Virus record (IMG/VR): IMGVR_UViG_3300009104_000031
Location: 1-49,423 of that record
DNA length: 49,423 nt
DNA from: a virus
Reading direction: 5' to 3' (one strand)
In this document: positions 48,030 through 49,423 of the stretch, in pieces
How positions within the stretch are numbered: the first letter of the stretch is position 1
Layout of the letters: every line of letters begins with the position of its first letter
Program-made: the position numbers and the translations under genes
The notes under the pieces: model-generated
Database searches by the model: none
The model's input: the letters and a program-made list of their open reading frames with translations, nothing else
Told to the model about the DNA's origin: nothing

Positions 48030-48731
48030 CTATGTATATTTATGATAGTCCTCCCATAGATGTGGTTTATTCTGTGATTGTGTAAAATGTACAAGTTTTA
48101 TATCTTTATGGAATTGACCTCCAAGATAAACATACATATTGCCTGAAGCTGCTTTATATTTCTTAGCCATCTTCATTTGCCATTTTTCTATATCTTTACC
48201 TACACCTAAAACTTCTTCATCAGCACACCATCTGGTAACCCAACTATTAGGTATTAAAACTAATTCTAATTTCTCTCTCACACTATCTTCCACAAAATGT
48301 TGTTCACCATTTACAGGACCTGTTGTTAAACCAATTTTAATATAATGAGATTGCCAATGTTCTATATTTGACATAAATTTATCAAAAATATATTTACAAT
48401 CTTTTGGATAATATTTAAAAAAACCACCATTGATTTTATGTTCAGGTGTTTGTTCTCTCCACCAACCTGGTATAGCTACAAATTGTCCTCTCTTAATAGG
48501 AAATTCAAATACTTTTTTGTAATCATTGACTAACAACATATCTATGTCCATAACACAAATAGGTTCGTCTATATCTAATTGCATACCCCACATTTTATTC
48601 CATTGTAAGGCAATTCTTTTATCGTAAGGTTCTCTTATCCAAATAAATTCGCATTCAGGTAATTTTTTCTCTAGGTAAGTTTCATATTCAGGACCATATT
48701 TGTCGCCAATCCTGACACATAATATTTTCAT
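48030..48731 (-). CDS. GT-A-type glycosyltransferase-like protein
   Basis: The 233-aa protein has a compact alpha/beta fold with CVMDIDMLLVN, giving a D62-x-D64 metal-binding motif as in GT-A glycosyltransferases. The downstream INGGFFKYYP and HKDIKLVHFTQSQNKPHLW segments resemble the acceptor-side and C-terminal motifs of GT8-like enzymes. It could transfer a sugar to glycan, protein or a small molecule. It lies between the nitroreductase and the small acidic gene. Family-level call only. Confidence 0.7.
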   Translation of the reverse strand: MKILCVRIGDKYGPEYETYLEKKLPECEFIWIREPYDKRIALQWNKMWGMQLDIDEPICVMDIDMLLVNDYKKVFEFPIKRGQFVAIPGWWREQTPEHKINGGFFKYYPKDCKYIFDKFMSNIEHWQSHYIKIGLTTGPVNGEQHFVEDSVREKLELVLIPNSWVTRWCADEEVLGVGKDIEKWQMKMAKKYKAASGNMYVYLGGQFHKDIKLVHFTQSQNKPHLWEDYHKYT

Positions 48732-48734
48732 AAT

Positions 48735-49423
48735 TTATTCCCACTCAACATACTCTTCCAATTTACTTTCAGGCAATCTATATCCTTGTCCATAATTTTG
48801 GTCTTCAAAACCTAAACCTAACATAAAGGCTATCTTTTTAGAATCTCCATATTTTATAGGTTCTAATATTTTATTAGGATTTGATTTATCATAAAAAAAA
48901 CATTTACAAAATGAAGCGTTAATACCTTTATTGTTTGCTAGCCAAGCCATACCAATGCCGTGCATAGCAGCTGATATATACCAATTTAAAGTCTCATCTT
49001 CTAATTTTGTATAGCCAAAAGTAGAAGAAGGATATGCTTGTTGTTTTTGTTTTTCAGTTGGTCGTCTTAATCGTTGTGTATAAACTAGCAAATAAGGTGC
49101 TCTAACTTGTTCATTGAATAAAAGTCCACCAAAAGTTTTACCTTTTAAACCTCTATTGACACCCTTTAATTGTCTTTCTCTCCATTCATCATAAAGACTT
49201 TTTAAAAGTTTAAAATTACCTTCGTGTTTACCTTTTGGTCTCCATTGATTCATTCCGTACTTATTCCATTCACCTGCTTCTTTTCTACCAGCTACGGTAT
49301 GTAAAACCAATTTTTTCTTTTCTTCAAAATACTCGGGACCATAAATTTTAATATTATGTTCTGGTATATTATTTTTGTAAGGAACTAATTTATGAGCGTC
49401 ATATAATAATTCTTCAATAGTTT
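48735..49423 (-). CDS. nitroreductase-family protein (5' end outside window)
   Basis: At least 229 codons are open from the window edge; an in-frame TTG at 49310 is unlikely to be the start because the frame continues to the edge. The visible N-terminal part reads TIEELLYDAHKLVPYKNNIPEH, matching the nitroreductase pattern (helix, then P-x-x-x-N). A GIGMAWL helix and a GLGFEDQNYGQG end fit the FMN-dependent fold. Such enzymes reduce flavins, quinones or nitro groups; a halogenase nearby needs reduced flavin, so a link is conceivable but speculative. Ends 3 bases before the glycosyltransferase. Confidence 0.65.
   Translation of the reverse strand, partial: TIEELLYDAHKLVPYKNNIPEHNIKIYGPEYFEEKKKLVLHTVAGRKEAGEWNKYGMNQWRPKGKHEGNFKLLKSLYDEWRERQLKGVNRGLKGKTFGGLLFNEQVRAPYLLVYTQRLRRPTEKQKQQAYPSSTFGYTKLEDETLNWYISAAMHGIGMAWLANNKGINASFCKCFFYDKSNPNKILEPIKYGDSKKIAFMLGLGFEDQNYGQGYRLPESKLEEYVEWE

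Noticed and set aside
1-49423. tRNA genes, CRISPR arrays, insertion sequences, integrase or attachment sites
   Set aside because: None recognised by eye; the window is filled with coding sequence. A tRNAscan or repeat search could change this.

Overview
This AT-rich window (roughly one third GC by eye) is a densely packed piece of a T4-like marine myovirus genome. Gene content and order match the T4/cyanophage core: gp46, gp47, gp55, UvsW, UvsY, gp23-22-21-20-19-18-17-16-15-14-13, then tail-fibre genes. There are no photosystem genes. The accessory genes are alphaproteobacterial in flavour: an AapJ-type amino-acid binding protein, TctA/TctC-type transporter parts, and a bilin reductase that looks like PcyX. 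A SAR11-type (pelagiphage) or other marine alphaproteobacterial host is the best guess, but this is inference. No tRNA, CRISPR array or insertion sequence was seen, and no stretch over 300 bases lacks a gene.

Layout. (1) 1-7.8 kb, minus strand: replication, recombination and late-transcription genes (gp46, gp47, gp55, UvsW, UvsY) mixed with three 2OG-Fe(II) oxygenases and a 31-residue membrane miniprotein. (2) 7.8-24.5 kb, minus strand: the head, neck, tail and packaging block from a gp19/gp54-like tube protein to gp13. Between gp21 and gp20 it carries a lipoprotein amino-acid binding protein and several small membrane or coiled-coil proteins. (3) 24.5-31.6 kb: eight accessory genes whose ends overlap: bilin reductase, heme oxygenase, a DUF454 membrane protein, a DUF401-like permease, a 2OG oxygenase, an unknown, a flavin-dependent halogenase, and a U32-peptidase-like/methyltransferase fusion. 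(4) 31.6-43.1 kb: virion and tail-fibre genes, including a 1300-residue fibre with five N-terminal carbohydrate-binding-like repeats. (5) 43.1-49.4 kb: the only plus-strand gene (TctC-like binding protein) faces a minus-strand cluster of ATP-grasp ligase, FkbM methyltransferase, TctA permease, 2OG oxygenase, a small unknown, glycosyltransferase and nitroreductase.

Regulation is unusually legible. Exact TATAAATA late-promoter boxes stand before many structural genes (twelve on the minus strand, one on the plus strand), including three in tandem. The late sigma factor gp55, with a C-terminal clamp-binding-like motif, is in the same window. Separate sigma70-like promoters (TTGACT or TTTACA with a 16-17 bp spacer to TATTAT or TATAAT) precede gp55, uvsY, a 2OG oxygenase and tctC. 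Several of these, and one late promoter, put the predicted transcription start at or within a few bases of the start codon, so leaderless or near-leaderless mRNAs are likely.

How the parts may work together: early sigma70-type promoters fire gp55 and host-manipulation genes. gp55 then drives the late boxes to make the virion. The two accessory blocks would alter heme/bilin and small-molecule chemistry and nutrient uptake during infection. The function of the halogenase/U32/DUF401 cassette is not known.
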